This document shows positions 49,916-60,227 of a stretch of DNA of 64,000 nucleotides, piece after piece (within the stretch, counting starts at the first letter, position 1; each line of letters starts with the position of its first letter). Source of the DNA: Brevipalpus yothersi (taxonomy: Eukaryota > Arthropoda > Arachnida > Trombidiformes > Tenuipalpidae); the NCBI GenBank assembly GCA_003956705.1, contig QZCP01000357.1:62001-126000 (forward strand), written 5' to 3'. The notes under the pieces were generated by a model that ran no database searches, was not told the DNA's origin, and worked only from the letters and a program-made list of their open reading frames with translations. The translations under genes and the position numbers were made by a program.

Positions 49916-52900
49916 CTTCTCTTTCTTTCATTTTTGGTTCCTCTCTATTTTGGTGAAATCTACAGTGAGACAGTTTTTCACGGTATTCAAGATGGTGGGT
50001 GAAAATGTTAACGATTTGCCAAGACATTGAGAAATAAGGCGGAAAAGCATTCTGATTCCTCTTGTTAGATTAGCGGAAATTCTTGAGGCTCTCATGTTGC
50101 TGACTGATTTACTGGTCATCCAAACCACCTGTTTGGGCATCATATTTCTCTCTTATTCATGTACATTTGAAAGCCCAGTGCATAAAGAGGAACCGTGACC
50201 TCTTCCAAGCTTTATCATATCATATTATATTATATTTTCCCTCACTTCGGTTCTTCTTCATCTCTCTTCTTCACCATTCTATTCAGTCAACGATTTTTAG
50301 TTTTGTTTTTGAGATCAGAATACCTCGCCTTTTATACTCGATTATTCTGAATCATTATTCTCTGTATCCACCCAGATTTCGCTGTTGGTGCTCCATATGA
50401 TGGAAATGAGATGAATGGGGCAGTATACATATTCAATGGTGGAAAGAATGGAATTAATACCACTTACTCCCAGGTAAAAGATATATATATAAAACTTTTG
50501 TCTAACCAAATTTGTCCCTTAAGACAGGATATTTGCATTCGATCGAGAAAAGGAAATGATAATTCCTTTGAGAGACAAGCAGAACGAGAATTAAGTACTT
50601 GTGTGTCAAATAATCGGTGTTCATGTGATTAATCTACATGTTCCGCACGATATCGATTTCTTTCCACAATGATTCTGAATGCTCAATGATCCTTTTCAGT
50701 AGCCACTAGAGAATCATGTAAATACAGTAGGCGAATATACACACAAATGAGAGGTCATTTAATACCAAATATATCGGAATTAGAACCTTTATTGCTCTGA
50801 TGCCCTTTCTTCTTCCAACATACTCTTGTTCGGAATATATTGTCACAAATTGTAATCTATGTTTTTTGGGATCTCTAGCTCAACCCTAGCTGATACTATA
50901 ATATTCAATATTCAATATTCTCTTATTAATATACTGGAAGCAAGTCTATCACTTTTTCTCTCGAACAATATCATCTTGATGGACTATCAACCCTGTTGAT
51001 TAGGTTTATCGTACTTTTTTCACTCTCAACATTATTAATTTTTCCCCATGATGATGATGATCACTATCTCAACCCACAGGTAATTTATGCATCTGATTTT
51101 GCTGATCCTGGAATGAAAACATTTGGCTGGTCACTGTCTGGTGGAATGGATCTAGATAATAATGGTTATCCTGATTTGCTTGTTGGAGCATATCAATCAG
51201 ATCGTGCTGTCCACTTACGTGCCCGTCCAATAGTCAATCTACAGCCAAAGATGACCATTAATCCATCCAAAATAAGTCTCAAGGATAAGCAATGTACCAT
51301 ACCGGATGGTACTCGTGTACCATGCTTTGATGTGGAATTATGCCTTAAATTTAATGGCTCTAGATTGCCTGATCATTTGAGTGAGTGTTCAGTTCATTTT
51401 TCTCTTTTTCTCTTCAGTAATGGATATATAATTCACTCAAGAAGATGAGATGGAAAAAAAAATCTCCACCGAGAATAATATCTGTTCAGTAGTATATTCA
51501 ATGATAATTATTTTCAAGTCATGCTTTGACTTAATAATTATTCATTTTGATCATCTTTTTTCTTTCTTTACCAATTATTACCACAGATTTTACAACCTAT
51601 TTTCTATTGGATCATAATGAACATCGTCCAGCTCGGGCTTATATTCTCAGTCGTCCAGGACAAAATAGTTATCAAATTAATCATGATTTGTACCAAAATA
51701 AGGAGAAATGCGTTAAATTCAAAGTTTATATCGATGTAAGTTGATCCGTTGATTTGATAGTGATCAATTGATTTCAATCTTAATTGATACAGTTCTTGTT
51801 CTAATTACAGCCCAATCTTCGAGACAAATTAAGTCCAATTAAACTGGAAGCCGAGCATAGTATAGCTAACTATCGACCTGGAGCTTCAGCTGTTCCACCA
51901 GTCTTAAACAATGCTATTAATTACAAAACTCTGCATAAAGTGAATATTCTCAAAAATTGTTCCATGGATGAGTTTTGTATACCTGATCTCAGTCTTACTG
52001 CCAAACCGTAAGTTTTGATGGAAATAAAATTAGAAACACTTTCTATTTTTCTCTCACCAAGACTCATTTTAATATTATCTAATCTATTTTTTTCCCATCA
52101 GTAATATGGATCCTTACCTGATTGGAACTGGAAAAGAGATTGAATTAAACGTTTCAGTTGTCAACAAGAGAGAGGATGCCTTTGAGTCGATATTCGAACT
52201 TGAAATACCCATCGATGTAGAATATTCACACACGGAAGGCACAAAGGTAAATATTTTGCACATCCAAGTATTCCTCTATTCTACATGTGAATATTTACAT
52301 AGGATCCTCCATGGTAAATAAGCAGTCACAAATGAAAGAGAGAGAGAGAGAAAATAAGCCCTTGGGCTGTAAATGAAAAAGCTCAATAATAGTGCTTTGT
52401 AGAGGCTCCATAAATGAGGATCCTATTTTCATCAACGTCAGTTGCTTGATTATAATCATTCTTTATGGGGTGGACAACCCAACACCTACTCAATGAGTAC
52501 ATATATATATGAAGTCAAATAGGGGAAACGAAAGTATATTCTCATACACAGAGACATACATTTTGGGTGGCTCTCAATCAGAGAGGAATGCTATGGAAGT
52601 TATTTCTCAATGAAATAAGGCTAAAAGGAGGAGAATGAGGAAGCTAAATGGGAAAAGTAAACTGGAACAAGTTTACTTCATCATTCAGATAATCGGAATC
52701 TTGAATGAAAGATAAAGTAGTGGAGAGAAAAACTTCTATGAATTACCCTTTCTGTCAGGGGAAACAGATCGAAAGTAAACGAGCTGGAAATTTTGGTTCA
52801 TCCCAGATATTTGTCATGATCAATTTATGCTTCTGACAGTTCTTGTCTGCCTTACCAGTATGGAATGTGTGTACGAAAAGTATTTTGTATATGGAAGTGT

Positions 52901-54722
52901 GTGAATATGTGTGGGAGTTGAAGAAAAATTCACTAGATTATGATATGAGTTAGTCATGTATTGCCTGTCATACTTGGCAACAAGTAGCTGAATCATTGGA
53001 AAAAAATTTCTTAAATGTATATAGCTAACTACACGGTGGTCCCAAAGTTTCTTTACATGATAAAATTTATCTCTCTGATTAGATAAAACAATGGCTTGGG
53101 TCAAGCTATATTTTATCTAATCTATTTCCGTTGTCCCTTATCATGTAAAGAAACTTTGGGACCACCCTGTAGGTGAATCTGTGTGAATCTTTTTTGTTCA
53201 TAGAAAAATTTGCAATAACAATTCTTGATTATGAGCTGAGAATATTTATCCTACACATTGTGTGCACATTGCCCCTCAATGCTAATGAGAAGCAATCTCT
53301 CTTATTGAGCTGAACTCTCAATTTCTATAGTTTAGCCATCGTGAAATAAAGTAGTGGCTACATTATTCACATAGACTGGAAACAGTAACAAGAGAGAGTA
53401 TCTAACAAGTTGTGAAGTCAAAAAGAGTCAAAATTGTTAGCTTGTTTTATTGTTTGAAAGATAGCCGCCGGCTAGTGATGATAAAAGAGAAAGAGAGAGA
53501 GAGGAAAAGTTAACATCACATGGAATATCATGAAATAGAGAGAGAGAGAGAGAGAGAGAGGGTACATGTATATACAGTGTATAAAATCATTGGAAAGTTT
53601 CAATACATGATAAATCCCACAGCAGCTGAAGTGAAAAGCCATGAGAGACTGAAAAATTGATTCATGTGCAAAACACACAATATTTCGATTTTTCCAGCTC
53701 ACAAGCTTATTCACTTTCGGAATTCTTTTTTCCTCTGTGAATAAGAGGATAAAATTTATCCAAAAATAACAAATTCAAGGGAAAGCGAAAAAATTTTATT
53801 GATGTATCTCAAATTTTCAACCATCTTTCTCTCTCTCTTCCACCAGGTACATTGTACTCCCCCGAAGCCAGCAATAACTGGCAAAAACATCCTCAAATGT
53901 GACATTGGAAATCCATTTTTGGCCAAAGAAAAGGTAACCATTAGAGTATCTCTCATGAGAATCAGGAATCCCGTAATATAATCAGAATTCAATATCGTCT
54001 CTGATTGATTCCCAGTAACTCTCTTACTGAACACTCAGAGAAAAATTGTGTACAGCTTAGTGATTCCAAAAAAAATTTCATGGCATTGAATCATATTTGC
54101 TTACTTTTTCCACTCTCTCCTGCAGCTCAATTTCATTGTCCACCTTAAGCCTAAGATTGATATTGTCACCGCTTCGCCAACCTTCTTGTTTTTATTGAGT
54201 GTGAATAGTACCAATCCGGAGTTGAATCAAACAACCGCTGATAATCATGTGCAAATATCAATACCTGTTCGAGTTGAAGTTAATCTCACAAGTACAGGGT
54301 AAGTTTTGGTTGATGGAAAAAAATTTGCCAATCTTTTTTTCTCCAAATTGTCTTCCCATCAGCATGATTCGAATGCGAGAAAAATTATCGTCAACAATAT
54401 TCTTCCCATATTATCACCACTCGATCAGCATCAATTTTCAATTGTATTAGAGTAGGATTGCTTGTGTGAAAATTGAATTTGCACATGCTTGGCAAGTCCT
54501 ACCGAATTCAGTCAACACACATATTCCCTACAAGCGTACTTATGATGGGCTTTTGGAACAAAATTTAGTATACTCTTGATTCAATCCTCGTCCCGAGGGC
54601 TTTTCAACGAGCAGTCTGATATTCCAAGTAGTTTTGGAGCTGAATCGAATAGAGAAAGAGAGAAGAAGAGAAAATGTAGGTCATACAATGAATAGAATAT
54701 TCTCTTTCAAGTGTGAAAAATG

Positions 54723-54814
<92 letters not shown>

Positions 54815-57800
54815 CTCTCTCTCTCTCTTGAGTTTCTCTTCTTCTTCTTCTACACTTCTGTACTATTAGATTAGCATAGAAGGTGTACTTTACTTTATCC
54901 TTGCTCAACAAGTCAAAGTTATTCTCTTTCACTATCACATTATTGATGGAAATTCATGGGATTTCCATTCGATTGCAACATAATGTGATTCAATTTTTTT
55001 GTTCAAGAAATTGTCCTCTCCTTTTTAAATATACATCTTAAAATAGAATGTATTTTCTCGCTTTCACCTTTAAGAACTTATTGTCGGATCATCGTTGACT
55101 TTCTTATAGAGAACAATTCGCTTGAATATATATTCCAGTATCTCTTTGCTCGACATTCTTTCGGCATCTGGAACACCCAATACAAGGGAACACTCTTTAA
55201 CATAATATTCAAGATCCGCATCAGTACACTTATTGGCTATCTGATTGAGTCTATTAGTAGCAGAACTGAATTCTTGATCCAAATCGAATAGCTCCAAGGC
55301 AGGTCGTGATGGTATACGTAGATTGGGCGGGAAAACAGCTGGCTCAAGAGGAGGTAGAGGTGATTCAAATTGTGGTTTGATCAATTTAAGGGGTTCTCGT
55401 ATCATATTGAATTCAGTATACGCAGCAATCACTTTTGCCAGAGGCGTATTATCGATGGAATATATTTCTCGCGAGAAAAGTTTTGTATAATCTGATGGAA
55501 CATCCTCAGTTTCCTGTAGACATGATAGTGGCTCACCAGCAAGTAAACTGATGTCAGGCACAGTATGATAATCACTTACTTCAGGATCATCAGCATCTAT
55601 TTGATCCAATGGAAAATGTGGTTGTGTAAGAAATTCAATTATTATATCCCTTATCAAGCTATTATCTTCTTTTTCAATATAAGAATCGGTAAACATTGCA
55701 CTACTACCAGTAACCACAAATTTGCCCATCTCAGTGCCCACATCACCACCACCACCACCGTTGAGATCATTTTTATCTCTACTCGCTCGAAAACTATTCC
55801 TACTGGATTGCCTATCTGATGCATTATTGCTGGAAGATGTTGAATTTTCGGAATAAAACGCCACAGTAGGTCGATTGAGCGGATAGCACACAGAGCCAGT
55901 GGACATGACACCGATCGCTGGTCTGGTCACATTGAGAGTAGATCCATACGGGTAAACATAGTTGATTGTCTGCAAATTGGCCTCAGGGTTCACTGTATTA
56001 CTACCAGTGTTTGTAGTGTTTGAACTGGCTCGTAGTTTATTAGCAGCCACCAGCATTCCTCGATTCAAAATTCCATTGCTTACAAGGGCTTCTTTTGGGT
56101 GAAAATATTTGTAATAGGAATTTCGAATAACTGCATCTATGGGGGAATGATTGGAAGGGTTCATGAGTTGTTTGAGCTATGACTAGAAAAATTGTGACTC
56201 TTTCGAGAATATTGTAGTTGCACATAAGATAAGCTCATTCCATATCATGATAATTGACTAACTTACCGTTAGCCACAGTAATGCCAAAATTTTCTAGGAA
56301 TGATTTTATATTGCTACCAAATCGTCTATCTCCACCTTCTGTCATCATGATCCACACTTTACCTCCTCCGATGACATATTTCTTTAGGTTGGATAACTTT
56401 TTGATGAAAAATTGGAGAAATTCGAAAATAACATTTTTTAGAATGGAGAAAATATTTTGTTTTCTCTCGATAAAGAGGTCCAAAATTTTTGCAATTAAGG
56501 AGGAATGATATGATGAGAATTTTGAGCATTTCAATAATCAGTGGAAATTCTAATAATAATATTCACATGCAATATGTAGCTCACCTCTGCCTCACTGTAG
56601 GGCTCTCTTGGAGATGCAATGATATAGAGTGATGTATGGTTCAGAATATCGTTTGTTAGATCTTCTTTATTACTTCAAAATTGAAGAGCAAAAAATCAGC
56701 ATTCATTAGCCTGAGAAAAATATTCATCATGGAAATAGCCTCACCTCATTACCTTATAGCCAGATAATCGTAATTTTCGAGCAAGTACTTTGAACCCATG
56801 CTGCTGATCGAATTCATTATTTTTACTCATATCAAACATGACATTGCCACCGTCACTCTTTGAATCGTTTTGCATGATGGTCATTATCAATTTTCACACT
56901 TATACACACCAAAATATTCAAAATATTCAAAAAATGTTCAAGCTGAGTTTCTTGAATTTTTTTCCACCAAGAAATGCACACATCAACCTTTTTGGTGTAT
57001 TTCTAAACATTAACTAGCCATGGAAACGGCATTCCCCAAACTGAAGAGTTTCTCATGCCGAGTACATTGAATCACAATTTTCGAAAATCAACATGACCAG
57101 TGTTCTCAACACACATATACACAATTCTAATGATGATATTGTTTTTGCACAATTTTCACCAACAGAGCATCTAATCCGGAACAAATCATTCATAATGCTT
57201 CCGAGGTGATTGTCAGTGGTCAGACAACAGCAGATGATTTTGGCTACTTGGTAACTCACGCATATACTGTGCATAATCATGGGCCAAGTTCAATAAAGCT
57301 GGCTAAATTTACCATTGTTTGGCCAATTAAAACTTTGGATGGACAACACAATCTATATTTACTTCAAGAACCTCAGATTGACATAACTCGAGGAAGTGAT
57401 TTTAATCCAGTTTCTGTTGAATGTGGCAAAATTGAGCCAGGAATAATTGATCCTCTACGTTTACCGGTAAGTGTGTGGAGGTTGAAAATTTTTGAAATAA
57501 TATCTTAATATGGTTGATTTCTTTTTTACTATTTTCAATTTGTCTTTCTAATCTATCACAGAAAGGAAAAGATTCAACCTCTCGGAAATACTCAAATTTC
57601 CTCGGTGATGATCCACAAGCATACTTGCTGTCCACGAATAACAGTGATCTAATTTTATCTCGTAACAAGAGATATGTTGTTCATGAAGCTATTGGCGAAT
57701 CTTTCCTCACACTTGAGGATGCAAAAGTAAGTCTACGTGGATGATTAAAATAGTTTCTTCTCCAGACGCTTGATCATCATTTAATTGCTGATTATCTTTT

Positions 57801-58320
57801 TTTTGCACTGTCTAGTCATGTGGATTTTCAAGATGCATACAAATCGAGTGTAAAGTGGAAAATTTTGGTCGCCAATCGATAACTTTCACCATTCGATCTC
57901 GACTTTCAAAAAAGACTATCACCGAGAAAGGTTTATCAGAATTTCAAGTATCATCAAAGCTGGTCTCAGAAATAACGGAGCTACCTTATGGTGTCAAAAA
58001 TAATTATATAGCACCAACTGTTACTCAAGTTTCAACTGATGTCAGAGTGATTGGCTTGGATCGAGGTTTACCGATACCTTTGTGGTTGATTCTATTAGCC
58101 ATTTTGGTTGGCTTATTGTTATTAAGTCTTTTGGCTCTCGCTTTATGGAAGGTTAGTTTGCTGTGGAAAGTTTTGTAACCTCAGAAAAAAATTAACTATT
58201 AATTGTTTCAATTTACAGCTTGGTTTCTTCAAACGAGAACGACCTCCACCACGAGAAGATTATGAACCTTTGAGAAATTCGAATGGCTATAGACATCAGA
58301 AAGGTGATACATCTTTATGA
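44200..58320 (+). CDS. Integrin alpha subunit (PS2/alpha-5/8/V-like, no I domain)
   Basis: Thirteen exons: 44200-45276, 48362-48464, 50376-50473, 51080-51380, 51587-51735, 51811-52007, 52102-52246, 53847-53933, 54126-54298, 57166-57466, 57562-57726, 57816-58151 and 58219-58320. All borders are GT-AG and in frame, giving 1077 residues, a normal length. A signal peptide (about 22-40) precedes mature FNID. The FG-GAP propeller has calcium loops DLNGDGLDD (320-328), DVNLDGFED (386-394, across exons 2-3) and DLDNNGYPD (450-458). Thigh and calf domains follow, then a furin-type site RNKR (911-914), a transmembrane helix (about 1016-1043) and the tail motif KLGFFKR. Alpha chains pair with beta integrins at the plasma membrane to bind matrix; GFFKR forms the membrane-proximal clasp. 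YFWQG/DPVGxCY-like blocks favour the RGD-binding alpha-5/8/V/PS2 branch, but ligand type is inference. Intron 9 houses IFT52 on the other strand. Confidence 0.95.
47470..47511. repeat. (CT)n microsatellite
   Basis: Twenty-one CT units, 130 bases left of a longer GA tract in the same intron. Confidence 0.95.
47642..47702. repeat. (GA)n microsatellite
   Basis: About 30 GA units, flanked on both sides by CT tracts able to pair with it in the pre-mRNA. Confidence 0.95.
48299..48361 (+). promoter_or_regulatory. 3' splice site of integrin exon 2 built from a (CT)n microsatellite
   Basis: About 26 CT units end 8 bases before the acceptor AG (48360-48361). The microsatellite therefore supplies the polypyrimidine tract of this splice site. 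Exon 2 starts GGATCTTTTCGAATC and encodes GSFRIGDKLDG. Confidence 0.8.
48465..50375. other. Integrin intron 2 (1.9 kb)
   Basis: A CT tract with CTTT end lies at about 49869-49915. A TTAATAATTAATAATTATAC patch lies near 49486-49505. Nothing coding. Confidence 0.6.
50474..51079. other. Integrin intron 3 (0.6 kb)
   Basis: AT-rich. It contains three close copies of AATATTC near 50902-50925. The open frame that enters exon 4 from 50996 is not preceded by another splice site. Confidence 0.6.
53030..53031. repeat. Left TA target-site duplication of the MITE
   Basis: TA directly before the left terminal repeat; the matching copy is at 53170-53171. Confidence 0.7.
53032..53169. mobile_element. 138-bp Tc1/mariner-type MITE with TA target duplication
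   Basis: The left end reads CACGGTGGTCCCAAAGTTTC, continuing to TTTACATGATAA. The right end, reverse complemented, is the same 32 bases except for one mismatch at position 3 (CAGGGTGG...). TA flanks both sides (53030-53031 and 53170-53171), the target duplication of the Tc1/mariner (IS630) superfamily. A second inverted pair, GATTAGATAAAA and TTTTATCTAATC, lies inside, so the whole unit can fold back. It has no ORF and must depend on a transposase made elsewhere. The near-perfect arms suggest fairly recent insertion. Confidence 0.85.
54727..54828. repeat. Compound (CT)n-(CTTT)n-(CT)n microsatellite
   Basis: About 18 CT units, then about 16 CTTT units, then a short CT run. It lies just beyond the 3' end of IFT52. 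Confidence 0.95.
55070..56884 (-). CDS. IFT52: Intraflagellar transport protein 52 (IFT52), nested gene
   Basis: Four minus-strand exons (56884-56745, 56672-56585, 56396-56267, 56136-55070) give 474 residues, against 437 in human. IFT52 is a core IFT-B1 subunit that binds IFT88, IFT70 and IFT46 and is needed to build cilia. The N-terminal GIFT domain spans roughly residues 1-270, with IIASPREPYSEAE, KKYVIGGGKVWIMMTEGGD and YYKYFHPKEALVSNGILNR. Then follow STGSVCYPLNRPTVAFY, QIDADDPEVSDYHTVPD, EPLKLIKPQFESPLPPLEPA and ELFDLDQEFSS, all strongly conserved. A Ser/Asn/Gly-rich insertion after AFYSENS makes it longer. For exon 1 the donor gtgagg (after ATG AG) keeps frame; the nearer gtaatg would hit a stop. 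The C-terminal IFT46-binding part ends YIFKRIVLYKKVNDD. The gene lies wholly in an integrin intron. Confidence 0.93.
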
Positions 58321-60227
58321 AAGAAAGAGACAAATAAATATCGATAAATTAAATTGATTGGAATTCTACTCTCGAAACAGTGGTGTTTGAGAATGATTTG
58401 TAAAATATTAATTTTGTTATTCACATGATTTTTCCTCTCATTTTTCTTTCCCTTCTTCTTACGTCATCATTTACCTTCTTTCATACTAATTATCATTTAT
58501 CTCTTTAATTTCACAAGACCTTAATTTGACAAGCTTTAATTTTCAAGCTGATTAACTAATTCAGTTAGCGCTCACCGTTTCTGCCTTCACTCTAGAACAC
58601 TTTCACGGCCAAAATTGCTTCAAAAGTTAGCGATTAACTCATTTAAAGTCAAAATAAAACTCACTCTTTAGTCGAATGAGTAGCCAAAGATTCATTGATC
58701 TTCATAATTATCGCTATCAAAATGAATCGAAGTTCTATCGAGAATAATAATAATAAAAAAAATTCTAAATTTTTCTCTCAAACTCTCATCTTTCTTGAAT
58801 GAAACAAATCATTTCAAGTAATTTTAATGATTCGAGTAAATTAATGAAATCAGTCTGAAATCAAATCTTATCTGTATCAACAGTTAATCATTATTCCTAC
58901 ATTTCAAGCTCACTTTCTCACTACATGTACGTGTATGAGCCATACAAGATAGCATCTCAGTCTCAATGAGCTTATAACTGTAGACAGAAATCAACTTAAT
59001 GCACTGTAAGATCATTTTAACCATGTTGATAATATCGATTATTGGTCATCTATCTTCTTGCCCTTTGGAAGGATGGAAGAGTTAATAGAAAAGTTAGTTG
59101 AGCCAATATAAGTACAGACTTGAAGGGTGTCAATCAATCTTCTCAATTATTTCGCTGCCACCATCAACTCTCCATAGAAGAAGGCATGAATACATCATCT
59201 TTCACATTATGGTCAATATTTTTCGATTTTACTGGAAGGAGAGCTCAGATGAAATGAGATTTCCAATTGGTTACCATGCACCAGGAGAAATATTGTTTTC
59301 AATTAAGGTGTTGTTATCAAGAAAAAAGCCATGATCTTGAAATGATTTAGGTTCAAATTTACAAATTATCATCATCATAATTAGTAATTAGCTGTATCAG
59401 CCAAGATAACTGATGACTGGTATCGGAGAGAGAAATGTTTTGTCTGGTTTGTCGATGAGTTTTCGATATCACACCTCTTATCGGACGGAAAGCTGATTCA
59501 CGAATTCAGTCGGTTCACAGGAAAAGTTTGTCTCGACTGAATGCATGGTAAATTGATGGGACTTAATTTGGATCAAAAGAATTGAAATAGTTTCTTCTAC
59601 CACCCATAAAAAAATGAATTGCACTCTGAAACTGTTAATTATCCCAGAGAAAGGGAGAAGAGCTTTAAAAAATTCGCGAAATAAATGAGAGACAAGATGG
59701 TTTAGGCCAATGAGCTGAGATCATTTGTTACTCAATCAGGAACATAAATAAGCCTTCAGTGAACCAGGGCTGTCAGAAGATAAAAATACTGTTGTTCACA
59801 AAAATATACGCTAATATGAAGTAAATCTTCGAAGTAACAGACAACCATCGATGAGAGTTGGGGAAATAGAGGGAAGAAAAATATTTTCTTTTTGGTCCCA
59901 AAAGTTTTCGGAGAAGAAGAAGAAAATATTCAAGAATTGTTAAAGTTAGATCAACAAGATCTTGAGGATGGCCTATAAATGCTACCGGGCTTAATGGAGG
60001 AGAAATTGTAAAACGAGCATTGCTCGATCTACCAATAACGGTAGTAATTTCACAGTTAACGAGATGGAAAAATACATATGTAAATGGAAAAAAAGGACAT
60101 ACAGGAAGAACTTTTAAATTGATGTAAGGAATCAAATGGGCAAACCTTGAAGGACAAATATGTGGTGAGGAGAGGGAAATATTATAGAGATATAACCTCT
60201 TAGCGATGACCACAGAGATCATTTCCT
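58321..60227. other. Convergent intergenic region between integrin and ataxin-1
   Basis: Two 3' UTRs face each other here. A minus-strand open frame of about 150 codons (60231-59773) follows the ataxin-1 stop but starts with TTG, has no family likeness and is taken as 3' UTR. No other feature. Confidence 0.55.
58333..58338 (+). terminator. Candidate polyadenylation signal of integrin alpha
   Basis: AATAAA 13 bases after the stop. A second one at 58653-58658 would give a more usual 3' UTR length. Confidence 0.25.

Larger units (their letters stand above)
52247..53846. other. Integrin intron 7 (1.6 kb)
   Basis: Contains the inverted-repeat element at 53032-53169 and short GA tracts near 52338-52352, 53488-53502 and 53537-53560. 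Confidence 0.65.
54299..57165. other. Integrin intron 9, host of IFT52
   Basis: A 2.9-kb intron with a compound CT-CTTT microsatellite at 54727-54828 and the complete IFT52 gene on the minus strand. It is closed by acceptor caccaacag at 57165. Confidence 0.85.

Noticed and set aside
56747..56752. Alternative donor gtaatg for IFT52 exon 1
   Set aside because: It leaves phase 0, and the acceptors available for exon 2 then lead to stop codons; the donor gtgagg eight bases later restores the conserved frame.
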